Of a stretch of 15,629 nt of DNA, positions 1-6,788 are shown in pieces. The stretch is taken from positions 1 to 15,629 of the forward strand of contig MFQB01000001.1 of NCBI GenBank assembly GCA_001784275.1. The letters are read 5' to 3'. How positions within the stretch are numbered: position 1 is the first letter of the stretch; every line of letters starts with the position of its first letter. The notes under the pieces are model-generated. The model did no database searches and had not been told where the DNA came from. It saw nothing but the letters and a program-made list of their open reading frames with translations. Source of the DNA: Candidatus Magasanikbacteria bacterium RIFCSPHIGHO2_02_FULL_47_14. Its GTDB lineage: Bacteria; Patescibacteriota; Patescibacteriia; Magasanikbacterales; UBA922. The position numbers and the translations under genes were made by a program.

Positions 1-739
1 TGTGAACCGAACCCACCGCTCGTTGCAACTTCAAAAAACAGACACGGTTATTTTTTCTTCTTCCATTATTCCAGGAAACGAACGCAGTATTCAACGTCTG
101 AAAGATAATATCTATCGACAGTGCGATTACGTTATTCATGGAGACATTATGGACGTGCACGTTAGTGGGCATGCAACCCGTGAAGATATCCGCGACATGC
201 TTCGCCAGACCGTTCCACAATATTTTGTGCCGGTATATGGTAATCACTTCTTTTTGAAAGAGGCGAGAAACCTGGCAATTGCCGAAGGATTCCCGGAAAA
301 AAATGTCGTCGTGCCTGACAACGGTTCGATTATCGAATTGCGAAAGACCGGGATGACTGTGCGTAAAGAAAAAGCGCCGAGCGACTATGTCTTCGTTGAT
401 GGTTTGGGTGTGAGCGATATGCAGCATGTGGTGCTACGCGATCGACAGGTGTTGGCAGAAGAGGGAATGGTTGTGGTTATTGCCACAATAAACGCTAAAA
501 CAGGGGAGCTTGTACAAAATCCTGATATTATTTCTCGTGGGTTTATCTTCTTGAAAGACAACAAAAAGTTGATCGAGGATATGCGCAAGAAGGTTCGAGA
601 TATGGTTGTACAATCTAATCCGCTCACATGGGCAGATACGAATCAGATTCGAAATGATATTCGTGACAAGATCGGGCAGTTCCTGTTTACCAAAACAGAA
701 AAACGACCGATGGTCTTGCCGGTCGTGATACAAGTGTAG
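1..739 (+). CDS. rnj: Ribonuclease J, C-terminal part (5' end cut by window)
   Basis: RNase J is a metallo-beta-lactamase/beta-CASP ribonuclease that processes and degrades RNA as an endonuclease and 5'-3' exonuclease in the cytoplasm. The visible 245 residues hold the end of the beta-CASP region, the family motif DVHVSGHA, the returning beta-lactamase strand (PVYGNHF), and the C-terminal domain (around TGELVQNPDIISRGFI). The reading frame is open to the left edge, so the GTG at position 2 is almost certainly an internal valine; the beta-lactamase half with the first metal ligands lies outside the window. The family usually has His-Gly-Glu in the PVHGE motif; here it reads PVYGNHF, so the last metal-ligand His appears shifted or replaced. 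The gene ends in TAG and is followed by a strong terminator, so it closes its transcription unit. The family call is firm; whether it is RNase J1- or J2-like cannot be judged. Confidence 0.93.
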   Translation, partial: VNRTHRSLQLQKTDTVIFSSSIIPGNERSIQRLKDNIYRQCDYVIHGDIMDVHVSGHATREDIRDMLRQTVPQYFVPVYGNHFFLKEARNLAIAEGFPEKNVVVPDNGSIIELRKTGMTVRKEKAPSDYVFVDGLGVSDMQHVVLRDRQVLAEEGMVVVIATINAKTGELVQNPDIISRGFIFLKDNKKLIEDMRKKVRDMVVQSNPLTWADTNQIRNDIRDKIGQFLFTKTEKRPMVLPVVIQV

Positions 740-748
740 TAGATATAT

Positions 749-779
749 AAAAAACGGTCGCCTGAAGCGACCGTTTTTT
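749..779 (+). terminator. Rho-independent terminator of RNase J
   Basis: A perfect 7-bp stem, CGGTCGC/GCGACCG, with a 5-base loop (CTGAA) is flanked by six A upstream and six T downstream, so the stem can extend to 13 bp. It starts 10 bases after the RNase J stop codon and lies before the tRNA promoter. Confidence 0.9.
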
Positions 780-782
780 ATA

Positions 783-811
783 TTGAAAAAGATTGGTTTT
801 TGTGCTATAGT
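783..811 (+). promoter_or_regulatory. Promoter of tRNA-Leu (TTGAAA-17-TATAGT, extended -10)
   Basis: The -35 box TTGAAA (783-788) and -10 box TATAGT (806-811) are separated by exactly 17 bases. TGC directly precedes the -10 box, making an extended -10. Initiation near 818 would give about 20 bases of 5' leader before the tRNA. No other gene lies between this promoter and the tRNA. Confidence 0.75.
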
Positions 812-837
812 TTTTTGACTTTCGATATGTTATTTAT

Positions 838-921
838 GCCTTGGTGGTGAAACTGGTAGACACGCCAGCTTTAGGAGCTGGTTCTCGCAAGAGAGTGAGA
901 GTTCGAGTCTCTCCCAAGGCA
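838..921 (+). tRNA. tRNA-Leu (anticodon UAG)
   Basis: The 84-base gene folds as a class II tRNA. The acceptor stem is GCCTTGG (838-844) with CCAAGGC (914-920), and A921 is the discriminator base. The D arm contains GGTAGACACG, typical of leucine tRNAs. The anticodon stem CCAGC/GCTGG (865-869, 877-881) encloses TTTAGGA with anticodon TAG at 872-874, reading CUA and probably other CUN codons. A long variable arm (about 882-896) is followed by T stem GAGAG/CTCTC and T loop TTCGAGT. No CCA is encoded (CTA follows A921), so the 3' CCA must be added enzymatically. Confidence 0.97.
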
Positions 922-931
922 CTAGTTATGG

Positions 932-962
932 AACAATCCCGACTGAGTCGGGTTGTTTTTTT
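932..962 (+). terminator. Rho-independent terminator after tRNA-Leu
   Basis: AACAA-T-CCCGAC (932-943) pairs with GTCGGGTTGTT (947-957), giving 11 bp with one bulged T (937) and a TGA loop. A T run continues to 962. It ends the tRNA transcript 11 bases after the discriminator base. Confidence 0.88.
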
Positions 963-1004
963 ATTTCTCTCATCCAGTAACTAAACATAATTGCCAAATG
1001 AGAA

Positions 1005-1049
1005 GAGCAGTTTTGATGCGCGAGACGGGTCTCGGCGTAGGTACTGCTC
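1005..1049. repeat. Nested inverted repeats past the 3' end of the GC-rich gene
   Basis: An outer pair GAGCAGT (1005-1011) and ACTGCTC (1043-1049) encloses an inner perfect pair CGAGAC/GTCTCG (1021-1026, 1029-1034, 2-base loop). It lies just beyond the stop codon of the minus-strand gene, so it could be a 3'-end hairpin for that transcript. It has no clear T run on the minus strand, so it is not a standard intrinsic terminator. Confidence 0.45.
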
Positions 1050-1057
1050 GACCTCCA

Positions 1058-1831
1058 TCACTCTTCGTCGAGGTGGAACAACAGTTCCAAAGCGCGGATC
1101 AGCTGGTAGAGGAGCGAGAAGCTCCACGCGATGGTGCCTTCGACCTCTCCGGGAGGTGCGGTCTCGACGTCGTAGTCCTTCAGGTCCAGGATGGCCCGTA
1201 CCAGGCTGATGGTCAGCGTGTCCGCCGGCAGATCTTCCTGGCCGGTCAGCGCCTTGAAAGCGGAGGCGATGTCTTCCCTCAGAGTCGCCACGAGTCGGCG
1301 GGCTTCCGCCGTCGACAACTCGGCCGGGTCCCTAGAGACCATTCCGGTCGGGTCGCCTCGCCCGAAGCGCGCCCAGGCCACCTTCATGGATCCGAGCGTG
1401 CGGGTGGTCGAGAGCCCCTCCAGGACCTCGATCCAGAGGTCTGTCGCGATCCCGATCATGGGCATGGTGATTTCACCCATCTCGAGGGCCACGGCCACTT
1501 GGTCCGCGGCTTCGCTCACCAGATCCTCCCACTCGGTTTCGGTCCTCTGATCCGCAAGGGAGTATCCGTCCAGGATCTGATCGCAGATCTCGACTGCGAC
1601 GAACTCCATCATCAAGTTTGGGCGATCTTCCGCGCCCGCTCCCTGGTTCGTCTGGACTTCCACGTAACGGAAGATCTCGTAGCCCAGATAGGCGCGGAGC
1701 TTCTTGATGAGCGCCAGGCTCAGCGGGGTCTCCTGTTCCTGGCGCAGGAGACTTACCATGAAGACCGGCAGCGGCGTCGTGAGAGCGGCCCGGACGTAGG
1801 CCATCGTGTCCCGACTCGTGCTGAGGGCCAT
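1058..1831 (-). CDS. GC-rich gene of unknown function, 257 aa
   Basis: I do not recognise this protein. It is 257 residues, soluble-looking, acidic and mostly predicted helical (many Leu/Ala/Glu runs), with no clear signal peptide, transmembrane segment or catalytic motif. The start at 1831 is chosen because a GAGG Shine-Dalgarno (1837-1840) sits 5 bases upstream, and because a near-consensus minus-strand promoter (1860-1888) would start RNA near 1853, which excludes the ATG at 1879. Composition is unlike its neighbours: in a hand count 39 of 60 bases at 1201-1260 are G or C, against 20 of 60 at 2281-2340 in pilB. Codons end mostly in G or C. It lies alone between tRNA-Leu and the pilus operon, on the opposite strand. 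Transfer from a GC-rich donor is a reasonable inference. The antisense frame looks like a shadow. Existence as a real gene is likely; function is unknown. Confidence 0.75.
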   Translation of the reverse strand: MALSTSRDTMAYVRAALTTPLPVFMVSLLRQEQETPLSLALIKKLRAYLGYEIFRYVEVQTNQGAGAEDRPNLMMEFVAVEICDQILDGYSLADQRTETEWEDLVSEAADQVAVALEMGEITMPMIGIATDLWIEVLEGLSTTRTLGSMKVAWARFGRGDPTGMVSRDPAELSTAEARRLVATLREDIASAFKALTGQEDLPADTLTISLVRAILDLKDYDVETAPPGEVEGTIAWSFSLLYQLIRALELLFHLDEE

Positions 1832-1836
1832 GTTTG

Positions 1837-1840
1837 CCTC
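1837..1840 (-). promoter_or_regulatory. Shine-Dalgarno site fixing the start of the GC-rich gene
   Basis: GAGG on the minus strand lies 5 bases before the ATG at 1831. It is one of few recognisable Shine-Dalgarno sites in the window and supports 1831 over the upstream ATG at 1879. Confidence 0.6.
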
Positions 1841-1859
1841 GCTGTAGTGGTGGATTTTT

Positions 1860-1888
1860 GGTATAGCAAAAAAAGTCACTTATGTCAA
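1860..1888 (-). promoter_or_regulatory. Minus-strand promoter of the GC-rich gene (TTGACA-17-TATACC)
   Basis: Read on the minus strand, consensus -35 TTGACA (1888-1883) is followed by a 17-base spacer and -10 TATACC (1865-1860), with TGC directly before the -10. The spacer ends in TTTTTTTGC, exactly as in the rnpB promoter at 8217-8245. Initiation near 1853 gives a leader of about 20 bases. Confidence 0.8.
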
Positions 1889-1973
1889 TAATAGACCAAA
1901 TACCTACGTAGTTGCACCGGTTGGGTCAGTCGGGAGAATGTGTGAAGAAAGAATACTCGGTCAATGATAATTG

Positions 1974-1982
1974 TGATATACT
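1974..1982 (+). promoter_or_regulatory. Extended -10 promoter of the pilus operon
   Basis: TGA followed by TATACT (1977-1982) forms an extended -10 box; no good -35 box lies 16-18 bases upstream. The -10 box ends only 9 bases before the pilB ATG (1992), so RNA starting about 7 bases downstream would begin almost at the start codon, giving a leaderless or nearly leaderless mRNA. Confidence 0.6.
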
Positions 1983-1991
1983 ATTCTTGAT

Positions 1992-3332
1992 ATGGCATCA
2001 AAAACATCTCCGACGAAGCAAACAGCTCCTTGCGTTGAAGGGCAAGATGGAGTTTGTCGGCCCCGCGTTGTAAAAGCACGCAGTGACATGACTACTGCAG
2101 ATGCGTCAACGTTAAAAGTTCGTTTTACGAATATTCTCAGTGGAGGAAAACGCGTTGCGCCGGAAATTATTGACGCAATTTTTGAAGATGCACTGAATCA
2201 CCGTGCGAGCGATATTCACTTTGAGCCACAAGAGAAGGAGGTCATGGTGCGATTTCGCGTCGATGGAGTACTCCAACAAGTCGGCGTGATTCCAAAAGAG
2301 AACTATGAAAATATTTTAAATCGTTTAAAAGTATTGGCGCACCTCCCGACAGATGAGCATTTTAGTGCTCAAGACGGTTCAATTCGGTACAAAAAAGAAG
2401 AGTTATCCATAGACCTGCGTCTCTCAATCGTTCCGGTTCTCGACGGGGAGAAGGTCGCACTGCGATTGCTTCACGGGTACATTGGAGATCTTTCACTGGA
2501 TCAACTTGGATTTTCTCAGAATGATCAGAAAATTCTTACTGCTGCATCAAAGAAACCATTTGGCATGATTCTTGTTACCGGTCCAACCGGTTCAGGAAAA
2601 ACAACAACCTTATACGCACTTCTGAATATTTTAAACGAACCGGGAATAAATATCACAAGCATTGAAGACCCTGTCGAGTACAAGATTGCAGGTGCGAACC
2701 AAATTCAAGTCAACTTACAAACAAATCTTACCTTTGCCAAAGGTTTACGCTCCATCGTGCGACAAGACCCGGATATCGTATTGGTGGGAGAGATTCGCGA
2801 TCGCGAGACCGCAGAGATCGCGGTCAACGCCGCATTAACCGGGCACCTCCTCTTGTCTACCTTCCACGCGAATGATGCTGCCACCTCCATTCCACGTCTC
2901 CTTGACATGGGCGTGGAGCCATTTCTCCTCACCTCAACCCTTGAGATAATCGTTGCTCAACGATTGGTACGACGTCTCTGTGAAAAATGCGGACAGCCAC
3001 AAACATTTACAAAAGCACAGATGAGAGAAAAGTATCCACTTGCGGCATCCTATATCAAAGAAAACTCACTCAAAGCAACTGTTGCCAAAGGATGTTCCGC
3101 TTGTTCTGGCACAGGGTATCAGGGGCGTGTTGGAATTTTTGAATTTCTTCCAATTACACGGGAACTCCAGGATTTGATTTTAAAAAATCCATCGACAAAG
3201 CAGTTGTGGGAACTGGCACGGAAACAAGGAGCGCACTCCCTCTTTGAGGACGGAATGGATAAGGTGGCCAAAGGTGTCACAACTATTGATGAAGTCTTGC
3301 GTGTCGCTGCTCCTCCATATCTTGAACAATAA
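1992..3332 (+). CDS. pilB: Type IV pilus assembly ATPase PilB/GspE
   Basis: This cytoplasmic hexameric ATPase powers pilus extension. The N2 domain (about 55-165, with RASDIHFEP) is followed by the RecA-like motor: Walker A GPTGSGKT (197-204), Asp box (ITSIEDPVEY, 221-230), Walker B-type IVLVGEIRD (262-270) and His box (LLLSTFHANDA, from 287). The tetra-cysteine zinc element typical of extension ATPases is present as C330/C333 and C368/C371, which argues against a PilT retraction ATPase. At 446 residues it is shorter than typical PilB (about 560) because the N-terminal MshEN/N1 domain is absent; residues 1-40 look unstructured. First gene of the pilus operon, 8 bases before pilC. The ATG at 1992 has no Shine-Dalgarno and sits about where transcription should begin; the ATG encoding Met33 is the alternative start. 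Confidence 0.95.
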   Translation: MASKTSPTKQTAPCVEGQDGVCRPRVVKARSDMTTADASTLKVRFTNILSGGKRVAPEIIDAIFEDALNHRASDIHFEPQEKEVMVRFRVDGVLQQVGVIPKENYENILNRLKVLAHLPTDEHFSAQDGSIRYKKEELSIDLRLSIVPVLDGEKVALRLLHGYIGDLSLDQLGFSQNDQKILTAASKKPFGMILVTGPTGSGKTTTLYALLNILNEPGINITSIEDPVEYKIAGANQIQVNLQTNLTFAKGLRSIVRQDPDIVLVGEIRDRETAEIAVNAALTGHLLLSTFHANDAATSIPRLLDMGVEPFLLTSTLEIIVAQRLVRRLCEKCGQPQTFTKAQMREKYPLAASYIKENSLKATVAKGCSACSGTGYQGRVGIFEFLPITRELQDLILKNPSTKQLWELARKQGAHSLFEDGMDKVAKGVTTIDEVLRVAAPPYLEQ

Positions 3333-3340
3333 TAAAAACC

Positions 3341-4495
3341 ATGTCTTCTACCCGTTCTGCCCGCGTAAAAACCTCCGCCGCTCCTGCCCAAAAAAATACA
3401 CAAGAAGCGGCGCCAAAAAGCCATGCAATCCCCTGGTATGCACGTGTTGGGATGCGCAAGGAGTCTGAATACCTATTTGAAAATCTTTCAACGCTCTTGC
3501 TTTCAGGCATGGATATTTTACAAGCCCTTGAAGGAGTAAAGAACGGCATCCGTGCCAAACGGCTGGTACAAGCCCTCAATGAAATTGAAGAAGATATCGA
3601 GGCAGGTAAGCCGTTGTGGAGTTCTTTGGAGCGAACACGACTTGCGCCTCAACATATCACGGCACTGATTCGAATTGGAGAAGAGACCGGGCGACTATCA
3701 GAGAACCTGGGCATGATCGTTGACCAACAACAAAAGGATCATCTTTTTAGAAGTCGTGTGAAAAGTGCCATGATGTATCCGCTCATGGTGTTTGTACTGG
3801 CCCTCGTGGTGAGTATGGGAATTGCCTGGTTTATCTTACCGAGACTCTCAACCGTGTTTGTCTCTCTTGACGTTGAGTTGCCATTGGTGACACGTGTGCT
3901 TATTGGCATTGGTGAGTTTATAAGCAAGTACGGGTCTATTGTCGTCCCATCCATCTTTGCAGTCATAGTATTTATAGGATACATTCTTTTTGTTCATCCA
4001 CGGACGAAGCATTGGGGCCAGGCCATGCTGTTCACGCTTCCCGGAGTACGTACCCTTATTCAGCAAGTCGAGTTGGCTCGTTTCGGATATGTGTTAGGGA
4101 CGCTTCTCGAAGCAGGATTACCGCTTACACATGCGCTACAGTCCCTTCATGATACAACAACAATACGCAGATATCAGATGTTATATGACCACATTCGGCA
4201 AGGGGTGGAGATCGGTGATTCGTTTCAACGATGCTTTGACTCATACGCAAAGATGAGACGACTTATTCCGATTCCAATTCAACAGATGATATTTGCTGCC
4301 GAACGTTCCGGCAACCTGTCAGTCTCCCTCCGTCATATCGGCGAGACGTTTGAAGTAAAGGCTGAGACAACGACAAAAAATCTTTCCGTTATGATTGAAC
4401 CGATCTTGTTGGTGATTGTTTGGGGAGGTGTGGTGACAGTGGCTTTTGCAGTTATCTTGCCCGTGTATTCACTGCTCGGACAGGGAGGATTTTGA
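3341..4495 (+). CDS. pilC: Type IV pilus inner-membrane platform protein PilC/GspF
   Basis: PilC is the polytopic membrane platform that couples the PilB motor to pilin insertion. The 384-residue protein has a charged, Pro/Ala-rich cytoplasmic start (1-38), a first T2SSF helical domain (about 42-142, with IRIGEETGRLSENL), membrane segments near 145-168 and 199-219, a second T2SSF domain (about 243-345, with the matching AAERSGNLSVSL) and a last membrane helix near 351-378. Duplicate T2SSF domains and three membrane segments are standard for the family, and length is near normal (about 400). It follows pilB by 8 bases and precedes the first prepilin by 7, so the three are co-transcribed. No Shine-Dalgarno is visible before its ATG, so translation may be coupled to pilB. 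Confidence 0.95.
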   Translation: MSSTRSARVKTSAAPAQKNTQEAAPKSHAIPWYARVGMRKESEYLFENLSTLLLSGMDILQALEGVKNGIRAKRLVQALNEIEEDIEAGKPLWSSLERTRLAPQHITALIRIGEETGRLSENLGMIVDQQQKDHLFRSRVKSAMMYPLMVFVLALVVSMGIAWFILPRLSTVFVSLDVELPLVTRVLIGIGEFISKYGSIVVPSIFAVIVFIGYILFVHPRTKHWGQAMLFTLPGVRTLIQQVELARFGYVLGTLLEAGLPLTHALQSLHDTTTIRRYQMLYDHIRQGVEIGDSFQRCFDSYAKMRRLIPIPIQQMIFAAERSGNLSVSLRHIGETFEVKAETTTKNLSVMIEPILLVIVWGGVVTVAFAVILPVYSLLGQGGF

Positions 4496-4502
4496 AGACG
4501 AT

Positions 4503-5489
4503 ATGACCAAACGAGGATTTACACTTTTTGAAATCCTGCTGGTCGTGAGCATCCTGGGAATAATAGGAATGGTTTCGGTTGTGTTTTCGGTTCGTCTATT
4601 ACGTTCAAACGACCTCAACATCGCTGTTCGGCATGCGTTGAACAACATTCGTATTGCACAGACCCGTGCCCAGCTCGCTTCTGGAAATAACCCTTGGGGT
4701 GTACATATCACCTCCGGTTCAATGACACTTTTCCGTGGCAATTCTTATGTCACACGTGACCAGACACAGGACGCTGTTACCGAATTTTCTCAGCGCATCA
4801 CGATTTCAGGGCTTCAAGAGGTGGGGTTCGACGTTATCAGCGGTACACCGTCCCAAAGTGGTTTGATTACCTTTACGCATGCGGATATTACTCAGCCGCG
4901 GCATCTGTTTGTGAATCCTTTGGGGCTCACAGAAGAAGTTAGATCCGGAGAACTAGAGACAGTTGCGGTAGAAGACGCATCACTCCACCAAGGAGCGCCT
5001 TCTTCACGGCAAGGCAGTACAACTATCCTTGAAGTCTACCCGCGTAACGTTGGATACAACAAACGAGCTGTTGTTCTTATAGGTCTTTCACATGTTCCTT
5101 CTTCTGCGACAATTACCAGAGCAACACTATACGCAAAACAAGTGCAAACCTTTGGGACGACGCGAACCATCGGCGTCTACCGCATAACGCGCAGTTGGAG
5201 TGAAACCGAGACAGCCTGGAATAACGCGGCAAGTACCACCATGTGGTCGACTGCTGGCGGAGATTTTGTTCCAGCCCCTACGGATACAGAAACGCTGACG
5301 TGGAGCGGAACCCTCCAGTGGAGCTCATGGGATGTGACGAACGATGTACAGGCGATGGTAAGTGGAAGCACCACAAATAATGGTTGGTTGCTCAAGGACA
5401 CGAGCGAAGATGCCTCTGAGGCCTATTGGTACTTTTCGTCACGGGAAGGAAACGCGCCGCCCTATCTCCATATTGTATATGACATATAA
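4503..5489 (+). CDS. Prepilin-like protein fused to a C-terminal DNRLRE/CBM96-like domain
   Basis: A 328-residue minor prepilin. The class III leader MTKRG^FTLFE gives cleavage after Gly5 with Glu at mature +5, followed by a hydrophobic helix (about 6-32). Residues 35-145 resemble GspH/FimT pseudopilins (helix with IAQTRAQLASGNN, then WGVHI). Residues about 165-328 form a second domain that matches the pattern of DNRLRE/CBM96-type beta-sandwich domains: ATLYAKQ, VYRITRSWSETETAWNNA (225-242), WDVTNDVQAMVSG, NNGWLLKD, FSSREGNAPPYLHIVY. That family occurs on secreted and surface proteins, often next to glycan-active domains. The start at 4503 is used because it gives the short leader; an upstream ATG at 4446 would add 19 residues inside pilC. 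A weak GAAG lies 5 bases upstream. Binding of a surface or glycan by the tip domain is inference. Confidence 0.85.
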   Translation: MTKRGFTLFEILLVVSILGIIGMVSVVFSVRLLRSNDLNIAVRHALNNIRIAQTRAQLASGNNPWGVHITSGSMTLFRGNSYVTRDQTQDAVTEFSQRITISGLQEVGFDVISGTPSQSGLITFTHADITQPRHLFVNPLGLTEEVRSGELETVAVEDASLHQGAPSSRQGSTTILEVYPRNVGYNKRAVVLIGLSHVPSSATITRATLYAKQVQTFGTTRTIGVYRITRSWSETETAWNNAASTTMWSTAGGDFVPAPTDTETLTWSGTLQWSSWDVTNDVQAMVSGSTTNNGWLLKDTSEDASEAYWYFSSREGNAPPYLHIVYDI

Positions 5490-6288
5490 AGGATTTTCTC
5501 TTGTTGAAGTGCTTCTTTCTTCCGCACTTTTTGCGATTATAGTCACAGGATTTCTTATTGCCATTGCTTATTCGCAACAAAGTATTGACGTCACCGGTGA
5601 CCGAGTCCGTGCTCTTTTTTTGGCCGAGCAAGGTGTCGAGGCTGTACGCTCGATTCGAGATAACCAGTTTGAAAGTTTGCCTGCTGACGGTACGTATGGG
5701 TTACAGGCGTCAACAGGTACGTGGCAACTCACCGGTGTGTCAGACACAATTGATGAATTTACCCGAAGCATTACTCTTTCCAGTATCGACGCCGATACAA
5801 AAGAGGTCGCGAGCGTCGTTACCTGGCAACAAACACTCCAACGATCTGGGAGTATACGCGTCGTATCCCGACTTACCAACTGGCAAGCGGTTACAACGAT
5901 TCAGTCAGATTTTTTGACTGCTGATGTAAGCGCCGCGACCACCGGAGGCTCAGGCAAATCTGAGATACTCGGTATCGAATTAGGGAACAGTGGCGATACA
6001 GATATTGTCATTGATCGAATCACTGTTGACTGGACAACACCGAATCAAAACATCCGCGAGATTTCTATTGAGAATACTATCGTCTGGTCTTCTGACGGAC
6101 CCGGAACTCCTGTGAACAACCAACCTACCGGAACCGAACTGAATATTCAGGACTATACTATTCCCGCAGGTGAAGACGATGTAGATGTAACTCGTTTGTG
6201 GTACACAGGGAATATCTCCGGCAATAATGTTACGATTACGTTTATGTTCCAAGACGGATCGACAAAGTCAGTGAACATGACTTTATGA
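5479..6288 (+). CDS. PilV/GspI-like minor prepilin with extra C-terminal beta-rich domain
   Basis: 269 residues starting at ATG 5479, which overlaps the previous gene by 11 bases; the upstream ATG at 5362 would bury the leader. Leader MTYKG^FSLVE has Glu at +5, with the hydrophobic helix at about 6-32. RALFLAEQGVEAVRSIRDN (44-62) resembles the conserved helix of PilV-type minor pilins. Residues about 143-269 form a Ser/Thr/Asp/Asn-rich region of alternating hydrophobic strands (ILGIELGNSGDTDIVIDRIT, then VTITFMFQDG at the end), which reads as an added Ig-like or other beta-sandwich domain not found in standard PilV. No Shine-Dalgarno is visible, so translational coupling is likely. Assignment as a minor prepilin is firm; the exact subtype and the identity of the C-terminal domain are not. 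Confidence 0.83.
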   Translation: MTYKGFSLVEVLLSSALFAIIVTGFLIAIAYSQQSIDVTGDRVRALFLAEQGVEAVRSIRDNQFESLPADGTYGLQASTGTWQLTGVSDTIDEFTRSITLSSIDADTKEVASVVTWQQTLQRSGSIRVVSRLTNWQAVTTIQSDFLTADVSAATTGGSGKSEILGIELGNSGDTDIVIDRITVDWTTPNQNIREISIENTIVWSSDGPGTPVNNQPTGTELNIQDYTIPAGEDDVDVTRLWYTGNISGNNVTITFMFQDGSTKSVNMTL

Positions 6289-6788
6289 AGCGAAGAGGAT
6301 TTACACTGATCGAAACACTTTTGACACTCGCCATTGCCTCGGTACTCATTTCTGTTATCGCCGGTTTTGTTCTTTTTCTTTTAGATAATCGTCTACGCAC
6401 AGAGATACGAACAGATGTTGAGTTTCAAGGGATACAAACAATGGAACGTCTTCTGGCCACGGTCCGCCAGGCCGAAGCTGTTATTACCCCGGCAGTGGGA
6501 GTCAGTGCCGAAGCCATGAGTATTGATGTATTGGATAATAACAATGACCCAACAACAATAACATGGGGTGACAACACATTGTGGATGCGAGAGGGAGGAG
6601 ATCCTCCTATCGCATTGACGTCACGAAACATTGTCGTCTCGTCTGTATCGTTTGAATATCGGACCACTTCAACAACACCGGGTCACGTCTATATCGAGTT
6701 TACACTCGCGCATGCAAATCCTTCCGGGCGCGCAAAATACGCATATATAAAAACATTTTATGGCTCAGCATCACTTCGATCACAATAA
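6285..6788 (+). CDS. PilW/GspJ-like minor prepilin
   Basis: 167 residues. Leader MKRRG^FTLIE has Glu at mature +5, then a hydrophobic helix (about 6-33), followed by FQGIQTMERLLATVRQAEAV (about 47-66), which resembles the arrangement in GspJ/PilW pseudopilins. The C-terminal half is beta-rich (SMSIDVLDNNND, TITWGDNTLWMREGG, VSFEYRT). The ATG overlaps the stop of the preceding gene (ATGA), a sign of translational coupling, and its 3' end overlaps the next gene by 29 bases. In type II secretion and type IV pili such proteins join the tip complex that primes assembly. Subtype is inferred from size, position and helix pattern only. Confidence 0.82.
   Translation: MKRRGFTLIETLLTLAIASVLISVIAGFVLFLLDNRLRTEIRTDVEFQGIQTMERLLATVRQAEAVITPAVGVSAEAMSIDVLDNNNDPTTITWGDNTLWMREGGDPPIALTSRNIVVSSVSFEYRTTSTTPGHVYIEFTLAHANPSGRAKYAYIKTFYGSASLRSQ

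Noticed and set aside
815..820. TTGACT upstream of the tRNA as a -35 box
   Set aside because: Its -10 would fall inside the tRNA. The TTGAAA/TATAGT pair at 783-811 fits better.
1832..1879. 16-residue N-terminal extension of the GC-rich gene (ATG at 1879)
   Set aside because: It contains the -10 box and lies upstream of the expected transcript start; the ATG at 1831 has a correctly spaced GAGG.
953..1891. Long plus-strand open frame opposite the GC-rich gene
   Set aside because: It is rich in Arg, His and Gly with no family pattern, begins inside the tRNA terminator and lacks a promoter. The minus-strand frame has a promoter, a ribosome site and normal protein composition.
838..1990. Integration of the GC-rich gene at the tRNA-Leu 3' end
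   Set aside because: I found no copy of the tRNA 3' end between 1832 and 1990 and no integrase, so attachment sites are not supported.
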